Source: Lysobacterales bacterium
Lineage (GTDB): Bacteria; Pseudomonadota; Gammaproteobacteria; Xanthomonadales; Rhodanobacteraceae
Length of the DNA: 5,012 nucleotides
Assembly: GCA_013298265.1 (NCBI GenBank)
Contig: JAAFHE010000348.1
Coordinates: forward strand, 1 to 5,012
Reading direction: 5' to 3'
A model generated the notes under the pieces. It ran no database searches. It worked only from the letters and a program-made list of their open reading frames with translations, and had not been told where the DNA came from. The translations under genes and the position numbers were made by a program. Position 1 is the first letter of the stretch, and every line of letters begins with the position of its first letter. Positions 1-5,012 of the stretch are shown piece after piece.

Positions 1-95
1 TGACCGAACAGAACATCGCCGACCTGGCCGTCTATTTCTCGACGCTGCCCGGCGGCAAGCTCAATGACCTGAGTCATCCGCCCAAGGGACAGTAA
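1..95 (+). CDS. c-type cytochrome, C-terminal end (partial)
   Basis: The frame beginning at base 3 reads T-E-Q-N-I-A-D-L-A-V-Y-F-S-T-L-P and runs to a TAA stop at 93-95. The pattern (T/S)EQ(D/N)IADLAxYFSxLP is typical of the last helix of class I cytochrome c domains (c4, c553 and c5-like proteins), which packs against the haem after the axial Met. The CxxCH haem site and the Met ligand lie upstream of the window, so neither can be confirmed. Such proteins are periplasmic electron carriers. The short tail after the helix (GGKLNDLSHPPKGQ) suggests the domain is the last one in the protein. Whether the whole protein is a mono- or dihaem cytochrome, or a cytochrome fused to another domain, cannot be told. 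A perfect hairpin terminator follows 15 bases after the stop. Confidence 0.7.
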   Translation, partial: TEQNIADLAVYFSTLPGGKLNDLSHPPKGQ

Positions 96-110
96 GTCCG
101 ACCGCGCTCC

Positions 111-145
111 ACGGAAAAAGCCCGGCGATGCCGGGCTTTTTCCGT
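111..145. terminator. Bidirectional intrinsic terminator between convergent genes
   Basis: The left arm 111-126 and the right arm 130-145 are perfect reverse complements (16 bp) around a 3-base loop (GAT, 127-129). The GC-rich core GCCCGGC/GCCGGGC is flanked by A5 on the left and T5 on the right, so RNA from either strand ends in a G/C stem followed by a U run. It sits between the stop of the cytochrome gene (95) and the stop of nfuA (160) and can serve both. Confidence 0.92.
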
Positions 146-159
146 TTCGGATTTCTTGT

Positions 160-771
160 TCAGGCCAGCGCGGACTGGCCGCCGTCCTGAGCGGCGAAAT
201 ACGGATTCTCGCCGCTGGAATGATCGGTCGCGTCACGTACTGCGGTGATTTCCGGCACGCGCTCGCGCAAGGTCTTCTCCACGCCGTGCTTCAGGGTGAC
301 ATCGGCCATGCCGCAGCCGTGGCATCCGCCGCCGAAACGTAGCAGTACCACGCCGTCAGCGGTGATCTCATCCAGACTGACACGCCCGCCGTGCGAGGCC
401 ACGCGCGGATTGATCTCGGTTTCGATGACGTAGCGGACCCGTTCGACCAGGCTGGCATCTTCGCCCGGAACCTCGCCCTTGATGCGCGGCGCGCGGATGG
501 TCAGCTGGCCACCGGTCGGCGATGTGTCGTAGTCGATTTCGGCGGCGTCGAGGAAGACCACGCTCGCGGCTTCGACATACAGCGGAAAACCTCGGCACTC
601 GACAGTCCACTCGTCGCCGGCGAGATCAGCCGGTTCGCAGAATTCGAGCTGGCAATCCGCCGCTGGAGTACCCGCCTTGACGGCGCGCAGGCGAATACCG
701 AGTCCGTCGATGCCCTGCTGCTGGATAAGCTTCAGAAAATGCTGAGTGGCGCGCTCGGAGATATTGATCAT
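160..771 (-). CDS. nfuA: Fe-S biogenesis protein NfuA
   Basis: This 203-aa protein is close in length to E. coli NfuA (191 aa) and shares its two-domain layout. Residues 1-98 form a degenerate A-type (IscA/HesB-like) domain starting [16 protein letters not shown], which in this family is thought to guide delivery to client apoproteins. Residues 105-182 form the NifU C-terminal domain, with [13 protein letters not shown] and the cluster-binding motif GGGC-HG-C, giving C150 and C153. In E. coli two monomers share one [4Fe-4S] cluster through the equivalent cysteines and pass it to targets such as lipoyl synthase and aconitase, especially under oxidative stress or iron limitation. The ATG at 771 is chosen because homologues start at this MI(N/R)IS sequence, GGAAG (minus strand, 781-777) lies just upstream, and a good promoter sits directly above it. 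An upstream in-frame TTG (813) falls inside that promoter. The 13-residue tail after ENPYF is not in the E. coli protein. Confidence 0.96.
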   Translation of the reverse strand: MINISERATQHFLKLIQQQGIDGLGIRLRAVKAGTPAADCQLEFCEPADLAGDEWTVECRGFPLYVEAASVVFLDAAEIDYDTSPTGGQLTIRAPRIKGEVPGEDASLVERVRYVIETEINPRVASHGGRVSLDEITADGVVLLRFGGGCHGCGMADVTLKHGVEKTLRERVPEITAVRDATDHSSGENPYFAAQDGGQSALA

Positions 772-790
772 GGGGGCTTCCGTTGAATCT

Positions 791-805
791 GGACCATTGT
801 AGTCC
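791..805. promoter_or_regulatory. Possible IscR type 1-like operator over the nfuA -10 box
   Basis: The minus strand reads GGACTACAATGGTCC, an imperfect palindrome with GGAC/GTCC ends centred on the nfuA -10 box. As recalled from E. coli, the core of the type 1 site bound by [2Fe-2S]-IscR is GACTRWWWYAGTC. Here GACTACAATGGTC matches 11 of 13 core positions, but the outer flanks match poorly. nfuA (yhgI) is one of the E. coli genes with a type 1 site, which makes the match biologically sensible. The position over the -10 box would give repression when Fe-S clusters are plentiful. The site assignment is inference. Confidence 0.4.
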
Positions 806-824
806 TGATTCAATACCCGACCAA
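796..824 (-). promoter_or_regulatory. nfuA promoter (sigma70-type)
   Basis: On the minus strand a -35 box TTGGTC (824-819) is followed by a 17-bp spacer and a -10 box TACAAT (801-796). The -10 differs from TATAAT at one base and the spacing is optimal. Transcription would begin near 789, giving a leader of roughly 18 bases before the nfuA ATG at 771. This also rules out the TTG at 813 as a start on this transcript. Confidence 0.7.
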
Positions 825-835
825 GCGCACGCCGT

Positions 836-841
836 TATACT
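836..841 (+). promoter_or_regulatory. -10 box for phhB operon
   Basis: TATACT (836-841) differs from the TATAAT consensus at one base and stands out in GC-rich surroundings. Transcription would start near 848, leaving about 27 bases of leader before the phhB ATG at 875. No good -35 box is seen at 16-18 bp spacing (the 17-bp position reads ATACCC), so the promoter may be weak or need an activator. It is divergent to the nfuA promoter and its -35 region interleaves with that promoter. Confidence 0.5.
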
Positions 842-862
842 CGCGCGGTGTTTCCTGCCGCC

Positions 863-866
863 GGAG
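863..866 (+). promoter_or_regulatory. phhB ribosome binding site
   Basis: GGAG lies 8 bases before the ATG at 875. It decides the start codon over an in-frame GTG at 848, which has no such site and coincides with the predicted transcription start. Confidence 0.65.
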
Positions 867-874
867 CTGCCGTC

Positions 875-1207
875 ATGACCAAGGATGAGCTGATCGCCAC
901 CCATTGCCTGCCACGCAAGGGCGCCGCCGATGCACTCGATGCCGCGACGATCGACGAACTTGCCAAGCTGCTGCCGGACTGGCGCATCGAGGGCAATGAG
1001 CTTCGGCGAGAGTTCCGGTTTCGTGACTTTCATCAGACCATGGGCTTCGTCAACGCTGTCGCCTGGATGGCCAACCGCGAAGATCATCACCCTGACCTGG
1101 AAGTCGGCTACAACTACTGCCGCATGCGCTGGTCGACACATGATGTCGGCGGCCTTTCACTCAATGACTTTCTCTGCGCGGGCAAGGTCGACGCCCTGAC
1201 CACCTGA
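875..1207 (+). CDS. phhB: Pterin-4a-carbinolamine dehydratase (4a-hydroxytetrahydrobiopterin dehydratase)
   Basis: The protein has 110 aa, the usual size of this single-domain family. It carries the family signature around residues 70-98: D-H-H-P-D-L with H71, H72 and P73, then Y79/Y81, S-T-H-D with H89, and L-S-L-N-D ending in D98. The two or three histidines form the active site that dehydrates 4a-hydroxy-tetrahydropterin to quinonoid dihydropterin, recycling the cofactor of phenylalanine hydroxylase in the cytoplasm. The N-terminal stretch LLPDWRIEGNELRREFRFRDF also fits the family. No phenylalanine hydroxylase gene lies in the window, so the partner enzyme must be elsewhere, or the protein may act on other pterins as proposed for phhA-less bacteria. 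The stop is 5 bases from the next gene, which suggests co-transcription. Confidence 0.95.
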   Translation: MTKDELIATHCLPRKGAADALDAATIDELAKLLPDWRIEGNELRREFRFRDFHQTMGFVNAVAWMANREDHHPDLEVGYNYCRMRWSTHDVGGLSLNDFLCAGKVDALTT

Positions 1208-1212
1208 TTCCC

Positions 1213-2700
1213 GTGGCTGCGCGCCCGCTTCGAATTTCCGTCTGGCTGCTCGCGGCCATCGCGGTCGCCGCAGCGCTGCACCGACTGGCTCAATGGCAGC
1301 TGCATCGCCAACTGGTGCACGAAGCCGCTGTCTTTCTCGCGCCGTTGGCGCGCGGCGACACACCGTATCGCTGGCCACTACATAGACCGCACGACCTGGT
1401 GGGCAGGCGTGTATTCGGCGATTGCGATTTCGCCTTCGACAGCGGCGCGCTGCTGCTGCGCCGCGGTTCGCGTAGCTGTGAAATCGGTGTGCCGCTGCGC
1501 ATGGCGCTGGATCTGAGGCGTTTCGATCGGCTGGAGATCTCGTCCGCGACGCCGCTGCCGTCCTTCTCGCTGGTGCTGCGCGAACAGCTGGATCAGCCAC
1601 AACAAATTGCCCAGGTAACCACCACGGAGCAGACGCCGCTGCAGGTAAAACTCGGACAGCTCGCCTGGCGCCTCGACAGCGGCGAAGCCCGCCCCCAACC
1701 GCCGCGCGCCGCCATGCTGCGCCTGCGCTTCGGAGAGCTGGCACAAGACCTTCGCCTGCAGGCCATCGCGCTGCAGCCACAGGCGCCTCAGGACTGGTCC
1801 GCGGCAGCCTGGCTGCCCGCGGACAGTGCGATCGGGATGCTGGCTCCGGCTCAATTCCCACTGTTTCGCGTCGACGGCAGTCCGCGACCGGAAACCGTGC
1901 TGCATTGGCGCCAAATGCTGCGCGAGCACGAGCCCGCGTCACTCGTAGTCTTCCGTGCCGATGTCGGTCGCGTCGCCGCGGCGATGCAAGAGATGCCGTC
2001 GCATACGACGCGCGCTGTGTCGGCTTGGCCGTGGGCGATCGTAGTCACCGTCGCGCTCGCTATGCTTGCGACATTCGCGCGTCCCGTCGGTCCGGTCCGG
2101 ATGCGCGCGTGCCTGCAGGCCGTGCTTGCGCTGGCCCTGCCGGTATGGTTGGTCGTCGGTTTGCAGCTCGGTGACGATATCGGCTGGCCGGCCGCCGCCG
2201 CGATCGCGGTTTCGCTGCTCTACGCGGTCGCGCTGGCGTGCACCGACACAGCGACGCCTGGATACCGGATCGGCAGCCCACGGACCTGGCTCCTCGCCTC
2301 ATCGGCGCCGTTGATGGCCCTGGGGCTCGTGCTGACCCTGGGTCATCCCGGCACCTACGCCACGATTTCAGCCGCCAGCCTAGTCGGCTATGCGCTATGG
2401 GCGCTATTGCAGCAGTACCTGATCTGCGTGGTATTCGCCGACCGCCTTTGCCGCGCGGGACTGCCCGTGCGCTGGACGGTCCTGGCGGCCGCTGGTGTGT
2501 TCGCGCTACTGCATGCGCCCAATGCCGCGCTGATGCTGGCCACATTCGGCGGTGGGCTGATCTGGACCGCCCTATGGCTGCGCGAACGCAGCCTGATTCC
2601 GCTTGCGCTGTCGCATGCGGCGGCCGCCTTGCTGCTCGGATCCGGGCTACCGTCGGCGGTGCTGCGCTCGGCGGAAGTCAGCCTCAGGTACTACCTGTGA
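1213..2700 (+). CDS. CPBP-like membrane protein with degenerate protease motif and large N-terminal domain
   Basis: The 495-aa protein begins with a membrane helix (about residues 8-24), followed by roughly 245 mostly soluble residues (25-270) and about eight hydrophobic segments (272-480). The C-terminal part resembles the CPBP/Abi glutamic intramembrane protease family: FALLHAPN (F430, H434) fits motif 2 (FxxxH), and H468 in LALSHAAA fits motif 3. Motif 1, normally EExxxR, reads L-Q-Q-Y-L (Q400, Q401), so the two catalytic-type glutamates are absent and activity is doubtful. Arginines after helix 2 (R290, R296, R298) put that loop in the cytoplasm and the 25-270 domain in the periplasm. That domain looks beta-rich around 70-190 (DLRRFDRLEISSA, LRLRFGELAQDLRLQAIAL), faintly like a jelly-roll ligand-binding fold; this is inference only. 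The GTG start is chosen because it directly precedes the first helix. No clear Shine-Dalgarno is seen, and translation is probably coupled to phhB, whose stop is 5 bases upstream. Confidence 0.75.
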   Translation: MAARPLRISVWLLAAIAVAAALHRLAQWQLHRQLVHEAAVFLAPLARGDTPYRWPLHRPHDLVGRRVFGDCDFAFDSGALLLRRGSRSCEIGVPLRMALDLRRFDRLEISSATPLPSFSLVLREQLDQPQQIAQVTTTEQTPLQVKLGQLAWRLDSGEARPQPPRAAMLRLRFGELAQDLRLQAIALQPQAPQDWSAAAWLPADSAIGMLAPAQFPLFRVDGSPRPETVLHWRQMLREHEPASLVVFRADVGRVAAAMQEMPSHTTRAVSAWPWAIVVTVALAMLATFARPVGPVRMRACLQAVLALALPVWLVVGLQLGDDIGWPAAAAIAVSLLYAVALACTDTATPGYRIGSPRTWLLASSAPLMALGLVLTLGHPGTYATISAASLVGYALWALLQQYLICVVFADRLCRAGLPVRWTVLAAAGVFALLHAPNAALMLATFGGGLIWTALWLRERSLIPLALSHAAAALLLGSGLPSAVLRSAEVSLRYYL

Positions 2701-2726
2701 TTCCGCTATCGTGCCCAGTCGCCCCG

Positions 2727-2747
2727 CTGTTGCGGCGGACGCAACAG
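2727..2747 (+). terminator. Possible terminator hairpin after the CPBP-like gene
   Basis: CTGTTGCG (2727-2734) and CGCAACAG (2740-2747) form a perfect 8-bp stem around a 5-base loop, 26 bases after the stop at 2700. The base run that follows (GATTTCG) has only three Ts, so this is at best a weak intrinsic terminator. It could equally be an RNA-stabilising hairpin or a protein-binding dyad. Confidence 0.4.
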
Positions 2748-2863
2748 GATTTCGCTGCTGCGTGTTGATACGCACGGGCGCCGCAGTGCGCTGCGTGGGC
2801 TGCGGCAAGACATTGGCCACGTTGAATTTATCGGCAAGCCGCAATTCCGGCATGTCAGGCGAG

Positions 2864-2886
2864 CAGCCGGAACGGTATTCCGGTTG
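2864..2886. repeat. Inverted repeat upstream of the sigma factor gene
   Basis: CCGGAA (2867-2872) and TTCCGG (2878-2883) are perfect reverse complements around CGGTA. Allowing one G-T pair, the arms extend to 9 bp (2864-2872 with 2878-2886). A further TTCCGG lies at 2845-2850. The position, about 75-100 bases before the sigma factor start, is compatible with an operator, but there is no direct evidence of function. Confidence 0.45.
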
Positions 2887-2917
2887 TACTGGATCGCGTC
2901 CGGCGTACCCGCTGCCG

Positions 2918-2939
2918 CCGCAGTGGGGCTACACTGCGG
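2918..2939. promoter_or_regulatory. Perfect 8-bp dyad immediately upstream of the sigma-kinase operon
   Basis: CCGCAGTG (2918-2925) and CACTGCGG (2932-2939) are perfect reverse complements separated by 6 bases (GGGCTA). The dyad ends 21 bases before the sigma factor ATG at 2961. It overlaps a possible -10 box TACACT (2930-2935). As DNA it looks like an operator for a dimeric regulator; as RNA it would be a leader hairpin next to the ribosome site AGGGGG (2949-2954). Confidence 0.55.
2930..2935 (+). promoter_or_regulatory. Possible -10 box of the sigma-kinase operon
   Basis: TACACT matches TATAAT at four of six positions and lies 25 bases before the ATG at 2961, a plausible distance for a short leader. 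No -35 box is recognisable at 16-18 bp upstream (the 17-bp position reads ACCCGC), so the assignment is tentative. Confidence 0.3.
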
Positions 2940-2960
2940 ATCGCAGGCAGGGGGTTTGTG

Positions 2961-3545
2961 ATGTCCTCAATCACGGAACTGCTCGATCGCTGGAAACGCG
3001 GTGATCGGAGCGTGGAAGATGCGTTGGCAACCGACATCTACCCGGTGTTGCGTGAGCTTGCGCGCGCGCAAGTCCGGCGCCATGGCGGCGCTCTGACCTT
3101 GCGCGCGACCGAATTGGCCAACGAGGCCTATGAGCGGCTGCACCTGCAGCAAGGTGTTAACTGGCAGAACCGTGCGCACTTCCACGCCATCGCCGCCACG
3201 CTGATGCGCCGCGTGGTAGTCGACTACCTGCGCGAGCGCCAGGCCGAGAAGCGCGGTGGTGACCAGTTGTTCATAGCGCTCGATGACATGAACCAGCGCG
3301 AGGCGCCGTCGCAGGGCGACCACGTCGACTGGCTTGCAGTCGATCAGGCGCTGACCGAGTTTGCCCAGGCCGCGCCGGACGCGGCACGCGTCGTCGAGTT
3401 GCGCCTGTTTTCGGGTCTGACCAAGGAGGAAATCGCTGAGGTGTGTGGTTCCTCGCGCGCGACGGTAGGACGCCAATGGCGTTTCGCCCGCGCCTGGCTT
3501 GCGGAACGGCTCGACGTAGTGCCTGGCGATGAAGACGCCGGCTGA
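2961..3545 (+). CDS. ECF sigma factor, TIGR02999/ECF43-type, paired with a Ser/Thr kinase
   Basis: The protein has 194 aa. Residues 1-97 are sigma region 2: ITELLDRWKRGD, then L-R-A-T-E-L-A-N-E-A-Y-E-R-L (47-60, region 2.2), then WQNRAHFHAIAATLMRRVVVDYLR and KRGG, a pattern typical of the Sigma70_ECF (PF07638) group. Residues 137-182 are region 4, with the helix-turn-helix SGLTKEEIAEVCGSSRATVGRQW. It directs RNA polymerase to a dedicated promoter set. The residue in the usual acidic position of region 2.2 is T50. In the ECF43 member EcfP of Vibrio parahaemolyticus, phosphorylation of a region 2 threonine by kinase PknT activates the sigma factor. The ATG at 2961 is preferred over the adjacent GTG at 2958 because AGGGGG (2949-2954) is 6 bases upstream. 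It overlaps the kinase gene by 17 bp, which implies coupled expression. No anti-sigma gene is seen. Confidence 0.93.
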   Translation: MSSITELLDRWKRGDRSVEDALATDIYPVLRELARAQVRRHGGALTLRATELANEAYERLHLQQGVNWQNRAHFHAIAATLMRRVVVDYLRERQAEKRGGDQLFIALDDMNQREAPSQGDHVDWLAVDQALTEFAQAAPDAARVVELRLFSGLTKEEIAEVCGSSRATVGRQWRFARAWLAERLDVVPGDEDAG

Positions 3546-5012
3546 GCGGATACGCCGACTCGGAGCATTGTTCGACGAGGCACTGGATCTCGACCCGATC
3601 GCACGCGAGGAGCTCGTTGCGCGCTGCCGCGCCGAAGATTCGGATCTGGCCGATGAACTGATACGCCTGATGGAGCGTGACCGCAGCCTGATCGGCAGCG
3701 AGCCACGGACGGCGCTCGGCCTGGTGGAAACCAGCCTCGACGCCCGCGACCCGGACACCCTGCATCCGGGCCTTGTCTTCGGCGTCTATACGCTGGAGCA
3801 GGAAATCGGCCGTGGCGGCATGGGCCGCGTGTTCCGCGCTACCCGCAACGGGCCGGACTTCCGCCAGGAAGTCGCGATCAAATTCGTGCGCCGGGACCTG
3901 TTGCATCCGGCCTTGCTGCGCCGCTTCTCGACCGAACGCGCCATTCTCGCCGCGCTCGACCATCCGGGCATTTCGCGACTCATCGATGCAAACACCACGC
4001 CGGACGGCACGCCTTACGTCGTCATGGAGTTCGTACGCGGCCAGGCCATCGACGGCTGGGCCGACGTACACGCACTCGGACTGAATAAACGTCTCGCGCT
4101 GTTCCGCAAAGTACTCGCTGCGGTGGGTCACGCCCATCGCAACCTCGTCGTGCACCGCGACATCAAGGCTAGCAACGTACTCGTCACCGACGACGGCGAG
4201 ATCCGCCTTCTGGATTTCGGCATCGCCAAGCCACTGGGCCGCATCGGCAACGCCAACGCGACCCTGACCATGGATCGCTTCCTGACCCCCTCCAGCGCGG
4301 CGCCGGAGCAACTCGTCGGCGGACCGATCACGGTCGCCTGCGACATCCATGCGCTGGGCATGCTGCTGTATGAACTGCTGGCAGGCCGGTTGCCATTCGC
4401 CTTCGCAAACATGACACCGGGCGAAATCGAGACCGCGATCCGCCAAGTGCCGCCGCCGTCGATGACGAGCCGGATCGGCGACAGCGATCTCGTGCTGGCG
4501 CAGGCGCGCGGCTTCACGAGCGTGCGCGAACTGCGCGAGGCGCTGCGCGGCGATCTCGAACATGTCGTGCAACGCTGCCTGCGCAAGCTGCCGGGCGAGC
4601 GTTACGGCACCGTCGACCAGCTCGACCACGATCTCGACTGCGTGCTCAAGGAACAGCCGATCCGGGATCGTCAGAGCGACCGCTGGTATCGCTGGCGCAA
4701 GTTCGTGTCGCGCCATCGTGTGGCCTCGGCGCTGACCGCGGTGCTGTTACTGACCATCGTGACCGCGGTTGCGGCGATCCTGCGCCAGAACGTGGCGATC
4801 ACGCACGAACGCGACCGCGCCCAGCGCGCAGTAGACCTGCTCAAGAACGCCTTCACGGCCGCCAACCCGACCGAGGTCAGCGGCGCGAACGTGACGGCCC
4901 GGGCCGTGCTGGAAGCCGCGCGACCATCGCTGGAAGCCACTTTCGAGTCGCAGCCCGACGTCTACGCCGATCTGGCCGGCACGCTGGCCGAAGTCGAACT
5001 CGCGGTCGGTCT
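3529..5012 (+). CDS. Transmembrane Ser/Thr protein kinase with TPR-type C-terminal region (runs off the window)
   Basis: 494 complete codons are visible with no stop. Residues 1-75 are the helical leader typical of TPR-linked bacterial kinases (ERIRRLGALFDEALDLDP). The kinase domain spans about 86-375: G-loop GRGGMGRV (94-101), VAIK with K118, E136 for the helix C glutamate, HRDIKASN (D211, N216), DFG at 229-231, APE at 258-260, D272 and RY at 358-359. All catalytic residues are present, so it should phosphorylate Ser/Thr on cytoplasmic partners. One membrane helix follows (about 398-418), then residues 426-494 match the usual region just before TPR repeats (ERDRAQRAVDLLKNAF, TARAVLEAA, QPDVYADLAGTLAEVEL). 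This would place a TPR sensor or scaffold in the periplasm. DIHALG replaces the commoner DVYALG, and the loop before APE reads TPSSA rather than TPEYA. ATG 3529 is the first possible start, since a TAG stop lies in frame at 3517. It overlaps the sigma gene by 17 bp, and its likely substrate is that sigma factor. Confidence 0.94.
   Translation, partial: MKTPAERIRRLGALFDEALDLDPIAREELVARCRAEDSDLADELIRLMERDRSLIGSEPRTALGLVETSLDARDPDTLHPGLVFGVYTLEQEIGRGGMGRVFRATRNGPDFRQEVAIKFVRRDLLHPALLRRFSTERAILAALDHPGISRLIDANTTPDGTPYVVMEFVRGQAIDGWADVHALGLNKRLALFRKVLAAVGHAHRNLVVHRDIKASNVLVTDDGEIRLLDFGIAKPLGRIGNANATLTMDRFLTPSSAAPEQLVGGPITVACDIHALGMLLYELLAGRLPFAFANMTPGEIETAIRQVPPPSMTSRIGDSDLVLAQARGFTSVRELREALRGDLEHVVQRCLRKLPGERYGTVDQLDHDLDCVLKEQPIRDRQSDRWYRWRKFVSRHRVASALTAVLLLTIVTAVAAILRQNVAITHERDRAQRAVDLLKNAFTAANPTEVSGANVTARAVLEAARPSLEATFESQPDVYADLAGTLAEVELAVG

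Larger units (their letters stand above)
2701..2957. other. 257-bp intergenic region with dyads, no convincing gene
   Basis: Open frames crossing this stretch on both strands lack family resemblance, a good ribosome site or conserved-looking motifs, and they run into neighbouring genes out of frame. What it does hold is symmetry: hairpins at 2727-2747 and 2780-2806 (GCCGCAG/CTGCGGC, 13-base loop), and dyads at 2864-2886 and 2918-2939. A 10-base direct repeat CGCCGCAGTG occurs at 2779-2788 and 2916-2925. It must contain the promoter of the sigma-kinase operon. Confidence 0.6.

Noticed and set aside
772..813. N-terminal extension of NfuA from TTG at 813
   Set aside because: The TTG lies inside the spacer of the predicted nfuA promoter, upstream of the likely transcription start, and the extra 14 residues have no counterpart in E. 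coli NfuA.
848..874. GTG start for phhB
   Set aside because: It coincides with the expected transcription start from TATACT and lacks a ribosome site, while the ATG at 875 has GGAG at 8-base spacing.
1157..1942. Minus-strand open frame of 261 codons opposite the CPBP-like gene
   Set aside because: It is Arg/Ala-rich with no motif, and the opposite strand has a coherent membrane protein and an upstream partner gene.
2869..2900. ECF-type autoregulatory promoter (GGAAC at 2869-2873, CGTC at 2897-2900)
   Set aside because: The hexamers look right, but the spacer is 23 bases, far above the usual 15-17, and the promoter preference of this sigma group is not known to me to be GGAAC.
2884..2935. 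TTGTAC (2884-2889) as -35 box for TACACT (2930-2935)
   Set aside because: The spacer of 40 bases is not compatible with sigma70 recognition.
2603..3004. Small cysteine-containing frame (C-V-G-C-G-K) across the intergenic gap
   Set aside because: It overlaps the end of one real gene and the start of another out of frame, has no good start signal, and the CxxC-like motif is isolated.
3271..4716. Long open frame on the minus strand (481 codons)
   Set aside because: It lies antisense to the sigma and kinase genes, both of which have clear family motifs. The translation is Arg/Ala/His-rich without recognisable domains, as expected for the shadow of GC-rich coding DNA.

Overview
The window looks like chromosomal DNA of a GC-rich gammaproteobacterium, most likely of the Xanthomonadales (Xanthomonadaceae or Rhodanobacteraceae). 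This is inferred from the NfuA protein, which follows the E. coli type closely, from the G/C-biased third positions, and from the pairing of a TIGR02999/ECF43-type sigma factor with a TPR-linked Ser/Thr kinase, which is common in that order. No mobile element, tRNA, rRNA or CRISPR array is visible.

Layout, left to right. Bases 1-95 are the last 31 codons or so of a c-type cytochrome domain on the + strand. A perfect 16-bp hairpin (111-145) separates it from the convergent nfuA gene (771-160, - strand). The nfuA upstream region holds a good sigma70-type promoter (TTGGTC, 17 bp, TACAAT). Its -10 box lies inside a partial palindrome that resembles the type 1 IscR operator. Divergently, a -10 box TATACT drives phhB (875-1207, pterin-4a-carbinolamine dehydratase). 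Five bases later comes a 495-aa membrane protein (1213-2700) with a degenerate CPBP (Abi) intramembrane protease domain fused to a large N-terminal non-membrane domain. A weak hairpin terminator candidate follows.

The 257-bp gap 2701-2957 has no convincing gene but is rich in dyad symmetry. The best dyad (CCGCAGTG-N6-CACTGCGG, 2918-2939) lies just upstream of the second operon and overlaps a possible -10 box. That operon starts with an ECF sigma factor (2961-3545) and continues, with a 17-bp overlap, into a Ser/Thr protein kinase (3529 to beyond the window end). The kinase has a cytoplasmic catalytic domain, one membrane helix and the start of an extracytoplasmic region of the TPR type.

The most interesting unit is the sigma-kinase pair. 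The sigma factor has a threonine (T50) where most ECF sigma factors carry an acidic residue in region 2.2. That is the arrangement in which a partner kinase is known to switch on an ECF sigma factor by phosphorylation (EcfP/PknT of Vibrio parahaemolyticus). No anti-sigma factor gene is visible in the window. The pair is therefore a candidate one-step membrane-signal-to-transcription switch with unknown stimulus and regulon. The second point of interest is the CPBP-like protein, whose catalytic Glu-Glu pair reads Gln-Gln.
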